A model generated the notes under the pieces. The model ran no database searches. It was not told where the DNA came from and worked only from the letters and a program-made list of their open reading frames with translations. From Planctomycetota bacterium (lineage in GTDB: Bacteria > Planctomycetota > UBA1135 > UBA2386), in NCBI GenBank assembly GCA_947444055.1, contig CANEYR010000008.1, positions 1 to 64,000 of the forward strand: a stretch of DNA of 64,000 bases, given 5' to 3'. Both the position numbers and the translations under genes were made by a program. Positions 46,313 through 54,666 of this stretch are shown piece by piece (the first letter of the stretch is position 1; each line of letters starts with the position of its first letter).

Positions 46313-48190
46313 ATGCCTCGAAACCTGCTCGCCCCAGGCCTGTTCGTGCTTGCCAACGCTGCCACCGCGCAAGCAGTGCCGTCAGGCTTCGTCGTCGACA
46401 CCCTGGTCGCCAGCGGCTTGGCGACGCCGAACGACTTCTGCTTCCTGCCGGATGGGCGCGTCCTGGTTGCCAACACCGCGGGTTCGGTCGCGGTCTATGC
46501 CGGTGGCAATGCGGTCACGATCGGCACCGTGCCGAACGTCGAGTCCTTCATTGAGCGCGGCTTGCTCAGCATCGCCGCCGATCCGGCCTTCCCGACCAAC
46601 GGCCACTTCTACGTGTACTACGCGAGTACGGCCGACAACTTCCTGCACCTCGATCGCTTCACCTGCACGGGTGATCTCGGCAACAGCAACAGCACGAACC
46701 TCACCTTCGCCGCCGCCAGCAAGCACGTGCTGCTGGGCGCCATCCCGGACAACCTGTACTTCCACAACGGCGGCTGTGTGCGGTTTGGTCCCGACGGCAT
46801 GCTGTATCTGAGCACCGGCGACGATGGCAATGACTGCGACCCGCAGAGTCTGGTGACGCAAGCCGGCTGCCTGCTGCGCCTCGATGCCAGCACGCGCGCA
46901 CCGGGCAGCAACCTCGTGCTGCCTTCGTACTCATCGCTCGATCCGGGCAACAACCCGCTGAGCGCCAGTGCCGACTTCCGCCAACTCGTGCTCGCCCATG
47001 GCCTGCGCAACCCGTTCCGCATGGAGATCGATGCGCTGACCGGCAACGTCTACGTCGGCGACGTCGGGCAAGACGCCGTCGAAGAGTACTCCGAGTACGT
47101 CTATGGCACGGGCGCGCTGCCGCTCGTGAACTTCGGCTGGCCGTGGTTTGAAGGCAACCTCACGGGCCCGAGCTGCCCCGGCAACCAACCTTCTGGCATG
47201 GTGCCACCGATCGTCGCGGTCTCGCACACCGCCAATTGGTTTTCGCTGATCGGCGGCCCGCGCTACCGCAACCAGGGCGGGCCGTTCGATTTCGGCAGCA
47301 GCTACGAAGGCTCCAGCTTCTACCTCGACTACTTCCAAGGGGAACTGCGGCGCCTCGTGCACCCGACCACGTGGACGCCCGCCCCACCAGTGGCCGGTCA
47401 ACCCGACGCCACCAATTGGGGAACGGCGTTCTCGTCGGTGACGAGCCTGCGGCAAGGACTCGACGGCGGGCTGTGGTTCACGCAGCGCATCGGCTCGGGC
47501 GTGTTGAAGCGCATTCGCCCGATCCTGACGAGCAACACGGTGGCGGCGATCAGCGGCGACGGCCAGGCGACCCCGGTGAAGGAAGTGTTTCCACTGCCGC
47601 TCGTCGTCCGGCTCTTCGACCCGCTGGGCGCGCCGCTCGCCTTTGGTCCGGCCAACTTCCAAGTCACCGGTGCCGCGACGCTGTCGACGACCAACCCCGT
47701 GCTCGCCGACGCCAATGGCTTGGTGCAGACCACCGTCACCGCCGCCAATGTCGGCGGCCCGATCGACATTCTGGTCAGCACACCGGGTGGGGCCAATTCG
47801 GCGACGTTCCGCCTGTTCGCGCGACGAATCACGGTGCGACCAGGACGGCAGCAATTCGCCTTGACCATCACCAACGCCACCACCGCGGTGCCACCGCTGG
47901 TGCCGTACGTGGTGATGATGTCGTTGCCAAGTTCGCCCACCGTGCCGACACCTATCGGCACGCTGTGCATCGATCCGTCCTACGCGCTGGCAGCCGTGAT
48001 CGAGGATGGCACCGGCATCTTCGGCTTCGTCTCGCTGTCGGGCAGCGGCGGCGTCGGCGCGCCGAACCTGAGCAAGAGCTACCCGCTGCTGCCGGGCCTC
48101 TTCACCGGCCAGGCGATGCAGTTTCAGGCGATCGGCTTCGATTCGGTGTCGGGTTGGTTCCGCACCAATTGCGAGAAGGTGCGGTTCTGA
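46313..48190 (+). CDS. Secreted glucose/sorbosone-dehydrogenase-type propeller
   Basis: 625 residues. Signal peptide (about 1-20). GSDH propeller (about 25-400): GLLSIAADPAFPTNGHFYVYY, HNGGCVRFGPDGMLYLSTGDDGN, LRNPFRMEIDALTGNVYVGDVG and NFGWPWFEGN, typical of PQQ-dependent soluble sugar dehydrogenases. The C-terminus (about 510-625) is the shared beta-sandwich module (QAIGFDSVSGWFRTN). PQQ binding is inferred from family; PQQ synthesis genes are not in view. Confidence 0.85.
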   Translation: MPRNLLAPGLFVLANAATAQAVPSGFVVDTLVASGLATPNDFCFLPDGRVLVANTAGSVAVYAGGNAVTIGTVPNVESFIERGLLSIAADPAFPTNGHFYVYYASTADNFLHLDRFTCTGDLGNSNSTNLTFAAASKHVLLGAIPDNLYFHNGGCVRFGPDGMLYLSTGDDGNDCDPQSLVTQAGCLLRLDASTRAPGSNLVLPSYSSLDPGNNPLSASADFRQLVLAHGLRNPFRMEIDALTGNVYVGDVGQDAVEEYSEYVYGTGALPLVNFGWPWFEGNLTGPSCPGNQPSGMVPPIVAVSHTANWFSLIGGPRYRNQGGPFDFGSSYEGSSFYLDYFQGELRRLVHPTTWTPAPPVAGQPDATNWGTAFSSVTSLRQGLDGGLWFTQRIGSGVLKRIRPILTSNTVAAISGDGQATPVKEVFPLPLVVRLFDPLGAPLAFGPANFQVTGAATLSTTNPVLADANGLVQTTVTAANVGGPIDILVSTPGGANSATFRLFARRITVRPGRQQFALTITNATTAVPPLVPYVVMMSLPSSPTVPTPIGTLCIDPSYALAAVIEDGTGIFGFVSLSGSGGVGAPNLSKSYPLLPGLFTGQAMQFQAIGFDSVSGWFRTNCEKVRF

Positions 48191-48233
48191 CCGCCGTCAC
48201 TCGGCCAAGCCACCCGCCTTCCAGAAAGGCGTG

Positions 48234-48875
48234 ATGGTGATACCGTCACCCGCCGTGCCAACGAACCTGCCGAACGCACCAGTGCCAGTCTTCCCGCTCG
48301 CGGGTGTGTTCCTGTTTCCCCATCAGGTGTTGCCGCTGCATGTGTTTGAGCCGCGCTACCGCACCATGGTGAACGACCTGCTCGATGGCCCCGGTCGCTT
48401 GGTGATGGGCACGCTGGCGAACGTCGACGCCGAGACCGCGGTGGCCGCTGCGGCCGCCGACATCGCCCCGCCGATCGCCCCGGTGGCTGGCCTTGGCGAG
48501 ATCCTGCGCCACGAGCGACTGCCCGACGGCCGCTACACGATCTGGGTCATGGGCCTCGCCCGCGTTCACATCGAAGAAGTGCCGAGCGATCGTCCCTACC
48601 GCCAAGTGCGTTGCCTGCCGTTTCCAGAAGTGCCGGTGCCGGCCAACCTGACCGCTGACCTGACGGAACAACTGCGCAGCGCCGCGGCGGCGCGCTTGCC
48701 GGACGCGGTGCTGCCGGACCACACGCCGCCAGCACTGCTGACCGACCTGTTGCTGCAGACCTTGCGCCCTGGCCCCGACGTGCTGGCGCGAGCCTTCACC
48801 GAACCCTCGGTGTTGAAGCGCGCCCGCTATGTGCTGCGCCAAGCGGCTCAGGCGCCCGAACGCGATTCGCCGTAA
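48234..48875 (+). CDS. LON substrate-binding-domain protein
   Basis: 213 residues. ATG preferred over a GTG three bases earlier, with AAAGG 5 bases upstream. It is the LON N-terminal (PUA-like) domain alone: VPVFPLAGVFLFPHQVLPLHVFEPRYRTMVNDLL opening, no ATPase or protease domain. Such stand-alone proteins act in peptide or protein recognition; role unknown. Confidence 0.85.
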   Translation: MVIPSPAVPTNLPNAPVPVFPLAGVFLFPHQVLPLHVFEPRYRTMVNDLLDGPGRLVMGTLANVDAETAVAAAAADIAPPIAPVAGLGEILRHERLPDGRYTIWVMGLARVHIEEVPSDRPYRQVRCLPFPEVPVPANLTADLTEQLRSAAAARLPDAVLPDHTPPALLTDLLLQTLRPGPDVLARAFTEPSVLKRARYVLRQAAQAPERDSP

Positions 48876-49018
48876 CCGCGAACCGCTGGCACCGCGGAAA
48901 TCCCAAAACCGCGACGTAAGAAGCCGCCGTCCTCCGGCTCATGGCGAAGCGACGAGATGGGTCGGTTCGGCCCATCGTTCCCTCGTCGCCCTCCATGTCC
49001 CCGTTTTCGGTGCGATCG

Positions 49019-51499
49019 ATGACCCGCAACCTCCTGTCCTGGCTGCCTCTGCCAGCCCTCGTCCTCACTGCCTGCGGCGGTGGAGGCGGCGGCGGCGCTC
49101 CTGCCAAGCCCATCGTGCGACTGCTGTCGACGAGCGGCTCGGTGCAACTCTCTCAATCCGCGCAATACGCGTTCGTGATCAACAAGAACGCGAGCCCGGC
49201 CCTCAGCGCGACCGCTGGTTCGGTGACCATCGTGCGCGTGAAAGCCGACAACGGCAGCGACGTCAACACCGTCGTCACCGAGATCGTCGTCGGCAAGGAC
49301 CCGTTCAGCCTGACCGCGTCGGCGGATGGCAAGCGGCTATTCGTGACCAACAGCGAAGACAACACGGTGTCGGTGATCGACCTCGGCGCCACCGGTGAAG
49401 GCCCCTACACCCGCCTCGCCGACATCCTGGTCGGAGCGGAGCCGCGCGGCACTGCCGAACTCGACGACAAGCTGTTCGTCGCCAACTACGCCGAAGGCAC
49501 GCTGACCGTCATCAACACCAAGACCTTGGCGCGCGAGTCGACGATCGACTTGGTCAGCGGCAGCACGCGCATCCAGAATCCGTTCGCGGTAGCGGCATTG
49601 CCCAACGGCCAACTGTGGGTCGCCGACTTCTTCGCGCGCGCCATTCCCGGCAAGCCCACCGACCAGATCGAAGGCTTCGATGATGGCAAGGAAGGACGGC
49701 TGGCGCTGATCGAGAACAACGCGATCAAGTCGATCGTCACGTTGCCGCCGATCGCCAACGCCGGCTTCAATGCCGACCGCACCAAGTTCGACACGGCCAA
49801 CGGCGCGGTCAACAACACCTTCAAGGCGCCCGCGGGCGTCGACCCCTTGGCGGTGCCACAGGGTGCGCAGTTCAACCAACTGTGGTCGCTCGCCTTCGAC
49901 GAAACCGGCAACCGCTTCTACGTGCCGACGATCGCCGCGCAGCCATCGCCGCCGGTCAAGTTCGACGTCAACGTGCAAGCGCTGGTCGGCGTCATCGACG
50001 TCGCGACCGCCGCAGCACAGCCCGCTCTGCATCGCAACCTGAACACCCTGATCCAGGACAACTTTGCCAACGAGCCAGCGCCGCCCACGCCGTTCACCAA
50101 CGTCGTTACGCGCCTCGATCGCGCCTTCGCGGGTGATACCACGTCGGCCGTGATCAAGAACAAGGTTGGCGCCTTCGTCAGCCGCGCCGGCAGTTTCTTG
50201 ATGAAAGCCACGATCGGCGCCGACGGCGCGCTCACCCTCGCCAAAGACGGCCGCGGCGCCATCCTGCGCGTGCCGGTTGCCAACATTCCCGGCGGCGTCG
50301 CCGTCAGCCCGGACGGCAAGCGCGCCTACGTGGTCTCCGACGTGATCGGCCAGATGACGGCCGTCAACCTTGAGAACGGCACGGTGGTGACCAACGTCGA
50401 CACCGCCACCACGTCGACCGACGCAACCCGGCGCAAGGAACTGCTCGGCCAAGTGAAGTTCTTCACCGGCATGGGCGTCGCCGCCAACGTCAATCCAGCC
50501 CTCGATGCGCGCGAGATCGACACCCACCGCCACCGCAACATGCAGTCGGAGAACAACTGGAGTTCGTGCGCGTCGTGCCACCCGTTTGGCCACAGCGACA
50601 CCATGACCTGGATCTTCGCAACCGGCCCGCGCCAGACGCTGACGCTCGACGCGTTCTTCAGCAAGGGCAGCACGATCGAGACCGGGCTGGCGACGACCGA
50701 CCAGAAGATTTCAAACTGGAACGCCGAGCGCAACAGCTCGACCGACTTCAACAACAACAGCCGCGCGGTGCAGGGCGGCCACGGCTTCACGCCGCAAGCA
50801 CTCGCCACGATTGATGCGGGCCTGGCGGCCGCCGCCGTGCCGGATGCAGCGCTCGTGTTCAACGGCGGCAATCGCCTTGGCATCAGCAACGCACTCGACT
50901 TCGAGACGCAGTGGATCGCCTCGCTGCGCGCACCCAACCGTTCGACTCGGCTCGACACGGTCTTGGTCGACCAAGGTCGCACCTTGTTCAGCGCCAACTG
51001 CGCCTCCTGCCACGGCGGCACCAAGTGGGCGCGCAGCGATCGCCCCGTCAACAACGCCCGTTGGCCGGATCCGGCCTTCAACGCGGCCGGCGTCAGCCTG
51101 TCGGCGTTCTTGCAAGTGCCCGCGGCAACCACCATCGCCGCCTTCAACGCCGACGGCGTCGGCGCCGGCGCCAACCAGTTCGAGACGTTGGTGATCGACA
51201 CGACCGTGCCGAACTTCACCCTCGACCTCACCAACCCGATCGAATTGCGCGGGGCTGGCGGCAACATCGGCAAGGTGTCGGCTGGCTTGAGCAGTTCGTT
51301 CGCCATCCCATCCTTGTTCAACAACCGCAACACCGCGCCCTACGGCCACCACGGCCGCGCCCAGTCGCTGGCAGCGGTGTTCGAACCACGCGGCAACGCT
51401 GGCCTCGAGCATCCGCAGTTTGGCCTGTCGGCGACGCAGCTGACGGCGGTGCTGGAGTTCGTGCGCGCCATCGACGAGAACCAGCCGATCTTCCCGTGA
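49019..51499 (+). CDS. Lipoprotein with YVTN propeller and di-haem cytochrome peroxidase-like domain
   Basis: 826 residues. Start at MTRNLL, which gives lipobox ALVLTAC (Cys 19) followed by a Gly run; in-frame ATGs upstream lack a signal. A YVTN-type propeller (about 60-470; LFVTNSEDNTVSVIDL) leads into a MauG/CCP-type region with two c-type haem sites, C517-A-S-C520-H521 and C661-A-S-C664-H665. It may reduce peroxide or take electrons from a substrate bound by the propeller. Inferred periplasmic, lipid-anchored. Confidence 0.85.
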   Translation: MTRNLLSWLPLPALVLTACGGGGGGGAPAKPIVRLLSTSGSVQLSQSAQYAFVINKNASPALSATAGSVTIVRVKADNGSDVNTVVTEIVVGKDPFSLTASADGKRLFVTNSEDNTVSVIDLGATGEGPYTRLADILVGAEPRGTAELDDKLFVANYAEGTLTVINTKTLARESTIDLVSGSTRIQNPFAVAALPNGQLWVADFFARAIPGKPTDQIEGFDDGKEGRLALIENNAIKSIVTLPPIANAGFNADRTKFDTANGAVNNTFKAPAGVDPLAVPQGAQFNQLWSLAFDETGNRFYVPTIAAQPSPPVKFDVNVQALVGVIDVATAAAQPALHRNLNTLIQDNFANEPAPPTPFTNVVTRLDRAFAGDTTSAVIKNKVGAFVSRAGSFLMKATIGADGALTLAKDGRGAILRVPVANIPGGVAVSPDGKRAYVVSDVIGQMTAVNLENGTVVTNVDTATTSTDATRRKELLGQVKFFTGMGVAANVNPALDAREIDTHRHRNMQSENNWSSCASCHPFGHSDTMTWIFATGPRQTLTLDAFFSKGSTIETGLATTDQKISNWNAERNSSTDFNNNSRAVQGGHGFTPQALATIDAGLAAAAVPDAALVFNGGNRLGISNALDFETQWIASLRAPNRSTRLDTVLVDQGRTLFSANCASCHGGTKWARSDRPVNNARWPDPAFNAAGVSLSAFLQVPAATTIAAFNADGVGAGANQFETLVIDTTVPNFTLDLTNPIELRGAGGNIGKVSAGLSSSFAIPSLFNNRNTAPYGHHGRAQSLAAVFEPRGNAGLEHPQFGLSATQLTAVLEFVRAIDENQPIFP

Positions 51500-51506
51500 T
51501 CGTCGG

Positions 51507-51534
51507 TTGTGTCCGCGGGCGCACTGGCTAGCGT
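51507..51534 (+). promoter_or_regulatory. Promoter candidate TTGTGT-N16-TAGCGT
   Basis: -35-like TTGTGT (51507-51512), 16-base spacer, GGCTAGCGT (51526-51534). The -10 ends 10 bases before the ATG of the P-loop gene at 51545. Confidence 0.4.
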
Positions 51535-51544
51535 TCCGCGGACC

Positions 51545-52189
51545 ATGCTGACGAACCGCGCCACAGGTCACAGCCAGCCCTCGAGGATCTACTGCGTTGG
51601 CGCCCACGCCACCGGCAAGACGACGCTCGCCCGCTGGGTGCGCGACCACTACGGCATTGCGATGATCGCGGAGGTCGCGCGCGGCGTGCTGGCCGAGATG
51701 GAGGCGAAGCTCGACACGCTGCGCACCGACATCGACCTGGTGAACCGCTACCAGCACGAAGTCTTCCGCCGTCAGATCGAAGCCGAGAAGACGGTCGCCG
51801 GACCGTTCGTCAGCGACCGTGCCTTCTGCAATCTCGCCTACGCGGCCCACCACTCGACGATCCTCGCCGACATCTTTCGCGACCGGCGACTCGCCGACTA
51901 CATGAATTGGGTGCGCCAGGGCGTCGTCTTCTTCCTGCGCCCGCACCGCGAGCTCGTCGTCGCGGATGGCGTGCGCGCGGGACTCGAATGGGAAGAAGTC
52001 GTGCGCATCGACGGCATGGTCAAACTGCTGCTCGAAGTGTTCGACGTGCCCTACATCCCGGTCGAGTCGCTGTCGATGCAGGAGCGCGTGCGGTTGGTCG
52101 AACGGGTGCTCGACCTCGCCGGCTTGCCGCAAGTCACGGCCGCACCCGCCGCCAAGGTCGAAGCGAACGCCGCGCCGCGCACCAACTGA
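51545..52189 (+). CDS. P-loop AAA_28/NadR-type kinase-like protein
   Basis: 214 residues. P-loop at about 19-26 (GAHATGKTT) and YHEVFRRQ-type helices; FVSDRAFCNLAYA and the NWVRQGVVFFLRP strand fit AAA_28/NadR-like nucleoside or ADP-ribose kinases. The catalytic aspartate usual in thymidylate kinases is not clear. It leads the group with a PNP homologue and purN, which supports a nucleotide-metabolism role. Confidence 0.75.
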   Translation: MLTNRATGHSQPSRIYCVGAHATGKTTLARWVRDHYGIAMIAEVARGVLAEMEAKLDTLRTDIDLVNRYQHEVFRRQIEAEKTVAGPFVSDRAFCNLAYAAHHSTILADIFRDRRLADYMNWVRQGVVFFLRPHRELVVADGVRAGLEWEEVVRIDGMVKLLLEVFDVPYIPVESLSMQERVRLVERVLDLAGLPQVTAAPAAKVEANAAPRTN

Positions 52190-52243
52190 GCTGGCCCAAA
52201 ACTTGCTTGCCCGAATCCCGGGGCAGCTAGGTAACCTGTCGCC

Positions 52244-53065
52244 ATGCCCGCGCCAGCGCCGCACCGTCACCTCGCCCGTGAAATCGCGCAGTTCATCCAC
52301 GAGCGCACGCCGCTGCGGCCGCGGGTCGCCATGCTGCTCGGTTCGGGGCATGCGTCGATCGCCAACCAACTGAAGGAAAAGGTCGTGCTGCAAGGGGACG
52401 ACCTGCCGGGCACACCGCTCACTTCGCCGCTGCTGGTCGGCCTGCTGGAAGGCGTCCCGGTCGCGGTCGCCGATGCGCCGTTCGCCGCGTTCGAAGGCCT
52501 GTCCTCGGCGGAGCTGGCGTTGCCGGTGCGCGTGCTCAAGGCCATTGGCTGTGACTTGCTGATCGTCACCGCCGGGGCGGCGAGCCTCTGCCAGCAGATC
52601 GAACTCGGCACCATCGGCATCATCGAAGACCACCTCAACTTCAGCGCCTTGCACCCGCTGATCGGGCCGAACGACGACAACATCGGGCCGCGCTTCCCCG
52701 ACATGAACGAGCCGTACGCACGGGAATGGATGGAGGTCGCGCGCGACGTCGCGCTGCGGGCCGGCATTCCTTGTGCACCGGGCATCTTCGCTGCGGTCGC
52801 GGGTCCAAGCATGCCGACCCGAGCCGAGTATCGCTTCCTGCGCGCAGCCGGTGCCGACCTCGTCGGCATGTCGCTCGTACCGGAAGCGATCGCCGCCGTG
52901 CATGCGGGCTTCCAAGTCTTGGCACTCGTTGGCGTCACGCAACAAGTGCTCGCTGGCAAGTCATCGCAGGCCAACATCGAGACGATGATCGACGCCGCCG
53001 ATCTCGCTGCCCCGCGCATGGCGACGCTGTTGGTTGGCATCGTCGCCGCCACCCGCAACCGCTGA
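52244..53065 (+). CDS. Purine nucleoside phosphorylase homologue with substituted active-site motifs
   Basis: 273 residues, the length and fold of trimeric PNP (VAMLLGSG, HLNFSALHPLIGPNDDNIGPRFPDM, GADLVGMSLVPE). Key residues differ: the phosphate motif GRxHxYEG is DAPFAAFEG; GPxFET is GPSMPT, losing the purine-binding Glu; and the purine Asn of VTN is replaced in VTQQ (residues 231-234). Classical PNP activity is therefore doubtful. It could be an altered phosphorylase or pseudoenzyme. -10-like TAACCT ends 6 bases before the ATG. Confidence 0.85.
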   Translation: MPAPAPHRHLAREIAQFIHERTPLRPRVAMLLGSGHASIANQLKEKVVLQGDDLPGTPLTSPLLVGLLEGVPVAVADAPFAAFEGLSSAELALPVRVLKAIGCDLLIVTAGAASLCQQIELGTIGIIEDHLNFSALHPLIGPNDDNIGPRFPDMNEPYAREWMEVARDVALRAGIPCAPGIFAAVAGPSMPTRAEYRFLRAAGADLVGMSLVPEAIAAVHAGFQVLALVGVTQQVLAGKSSQANIETMIDAADLAAPRMATLLVGIVAATRNR

Positions 53066-53084
53066 ACCGCGTGCAAGACCTGCC

Positions 53085-53666
53085 ATGACGAGCCGCGTGC
53101 AGCAACCTCCGCGCCTAGCTGTGTTGCTGAGCGGTGCCGGCCGCTCGCTGCAGAACCTGCTCGATCGCATCGGCGATGGCCGCCTGCGCGCCACCATCGT
53201 CGGCGTCGCCAGCGACCGAGCCGACGCCTTTGGCCTGCAGCGCGCCATGGACCACGGGCTCGAAACACGGCACCTGCGCGAACCGTCGGCCATCTGGTCG
53301 TGGCTGATGGAACAAGACGTCGACCTCGTCGTGCTCGCCGGCTACTTGCGGTTGTTGCCGATCCCACCGGAATGGAACGGGCGCGTGCTCAACATGCATC
53401 CGTCGCTGCTGCCGCACTTCGGCGGCAAGGGCATGCACGGCGACCGCGTTCACGCCGCCGTGTTGGCGGCCAAAGCAACCGAGTCTGGCTGCACGGTGCA
53501 CTTGTGCAACGAGCGCTACGACGAAGGCCGCATCCTGCTGCAGGCGCGGGTGCCGGTGATGCCAATGGACACGTCGTCGACGTTGGCGGCGCGCGTGTTT
53601 GCGGCGGAGTGCGAGGTCTACCCAGCGGCGATCTCGCTGCTCTGGCAGCAGATCAGCAGCGCCTGA
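53085..53666 (+). CDS. purN: Phosphoribosylglycinamide formyltransferase PurN
   Basis: 193 residues. Formyltransferase motifs: VLLSGAGRSLQ (phosphate loop), LNMHPSLLP with N103 and H105 as catalytic residues, and YDEG with D146. It catalyses a folate-dependent step of purine synthesis. It follows the PNP homologue by 19 bases. Length is slightly short of the usual ~210. Confidence 0.95.
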   Translation: MTSRVQQPPRLAVLLSGAGRSLQNLLDRIGDGRLRATIVGVASDRADAFGLQRAMDHGLETRHLREPSAIWSWLMEQDVDLVVLAGYLRLLPIPPEWNGRVLNMHPSLLPHFGGKGMHGDRVHAAVLAAKATESGCTVHLCNERYDEGRILLQARVPVMPMDTSSTLAARVFAAECEVYPAAISLLWQQISSA

Positions 53667-53682
53667 GTTCGCCGCGCCGCGA

Positions 53683-54666
53683 TCAGCGCCGCGGTCGGCG
53701 CTGCCACCAACGCGCCAACACCGCATCGGCCGCCGCCCCGGCGAGGATCACGCCGCCGACGACCGCGAACTCAAGCTTGTCGCTGTCCCCGAGCAAGCGG
53801 ATCGTGTTGGGCAACAACTGCATCAACGCGGCACCGAGCACGATGCCGAGCACCATGCCTTCGCCGCCACGCAGCGCCATGCCACCGAGCACGGCCCCGG
53901 CGATGGCGTAGAGCTCGTAGAAGTTGCCGAAGTTCGAAGCTTGGGCCGAGTTCACATCGAGCACGAACAGGCAGCCACCGAGCCCCGCCAGCAGCGAGCA
54001 CGCGATGTAGGCCGCGACGGTGAGGCGCGCCGTCGGCACGCCGGCAAAGCGCGCCGCTTCTTCGTTGCGACCGAGCGCGAACAAGTGCCGCCCCCACACG
54101 GTGCGCGTCCACAGGAATGAAGTCAGCACGGCAATGCCAACCAGCAGCAGCATCGGCACCGGCAAACCGAACTGCTCGGTCAACGCGACCTTGCCGGTCG
54201 CGAGCCAGCGCAACTCTTCGGCGGTGTCGCCGAGCCCCATCGTCTGGTCGCCCGTGAAGCCGCGCATGATGCCGCGATAGAGCAACAGCCCACACAGCGT
54301 GACGACGAACGGCTGCAGGCCAAGACCAACAACCAACAAGCCGTGCCAGGCGCCGATGGCCGCGGCAATCGCCAGGGTGGTGAGAATCGCCAGCGGCGCC
54401 GACCAACCGAGGTCGCGCAAAAACCACGGCAGCAAGCAACCAGCGACGCACACCACCGCACCGATCGAGAGGTCGATGCCGCCAGTGACGATGACGAACG
54501 CCGCCGCCACACTGAGCACGCCGAAGAGCCCGACGCGCTGCAGCAGGTTCTCCAGGTTGTAGGCCGACAAGAACGGGTTGCTGTCGGTGATTGGGTCGTA
54601 GCTAAAGGTCGCCGTGATGACCGCGATCACCAGCAGCAGCGCCACGAGGCCAACGATCTTCTTCAT
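53683..54666 (-). CDS. Ribose-type ABC importer, permease
   Basis: 327 residues. RbsC/BPD_transp_2 permease with about ten spans. Motifs LSVAAAFVIVTGGIDLSIGAVV and GRNEEAARFAGVP; N-terminus MKKIVGLVALLLVIAVI. Its ATG overlaps the ATPase stop (ATGA). With the ATPase and binding protein it would import a monosaccharide; which one is not readable. Confidence 0.92.
   Translation of the reverse strand: MKKIVGLVALLLVIAVITATFSYDPITDSNPFLSAYNLENLLQRVGLFGVLSVAAAFVIVTGGIDLSIGAVVCVAGCLLPWFLRDLGWSAPLAILTTLAIAAAIGAWHGLLVVGLGLQPFVVTLCGLLLYRGIMRGFTGDQTMGLGDTAEELRWLATGKVALTEQFGLPVPMLLLVGIAVLTSFLWTRTVWGRHLFALGRNEEAARFAGVPTARLTVAAYIACSLLAGLGGCLFVLDVNSAQASNFGNFYELYAIAGAVLGGMALRGGEGMVLGIVLGAALMQLLPNTIRLLGDSDKLEFAVVGGVILAGAAADAVLARWWQRRPRR

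Noticed and set aside
53667-53682. Terminator between purN and the permease gene
   Set aside because: Only short GC arms with a large loop; no convincing stem or U-tract.
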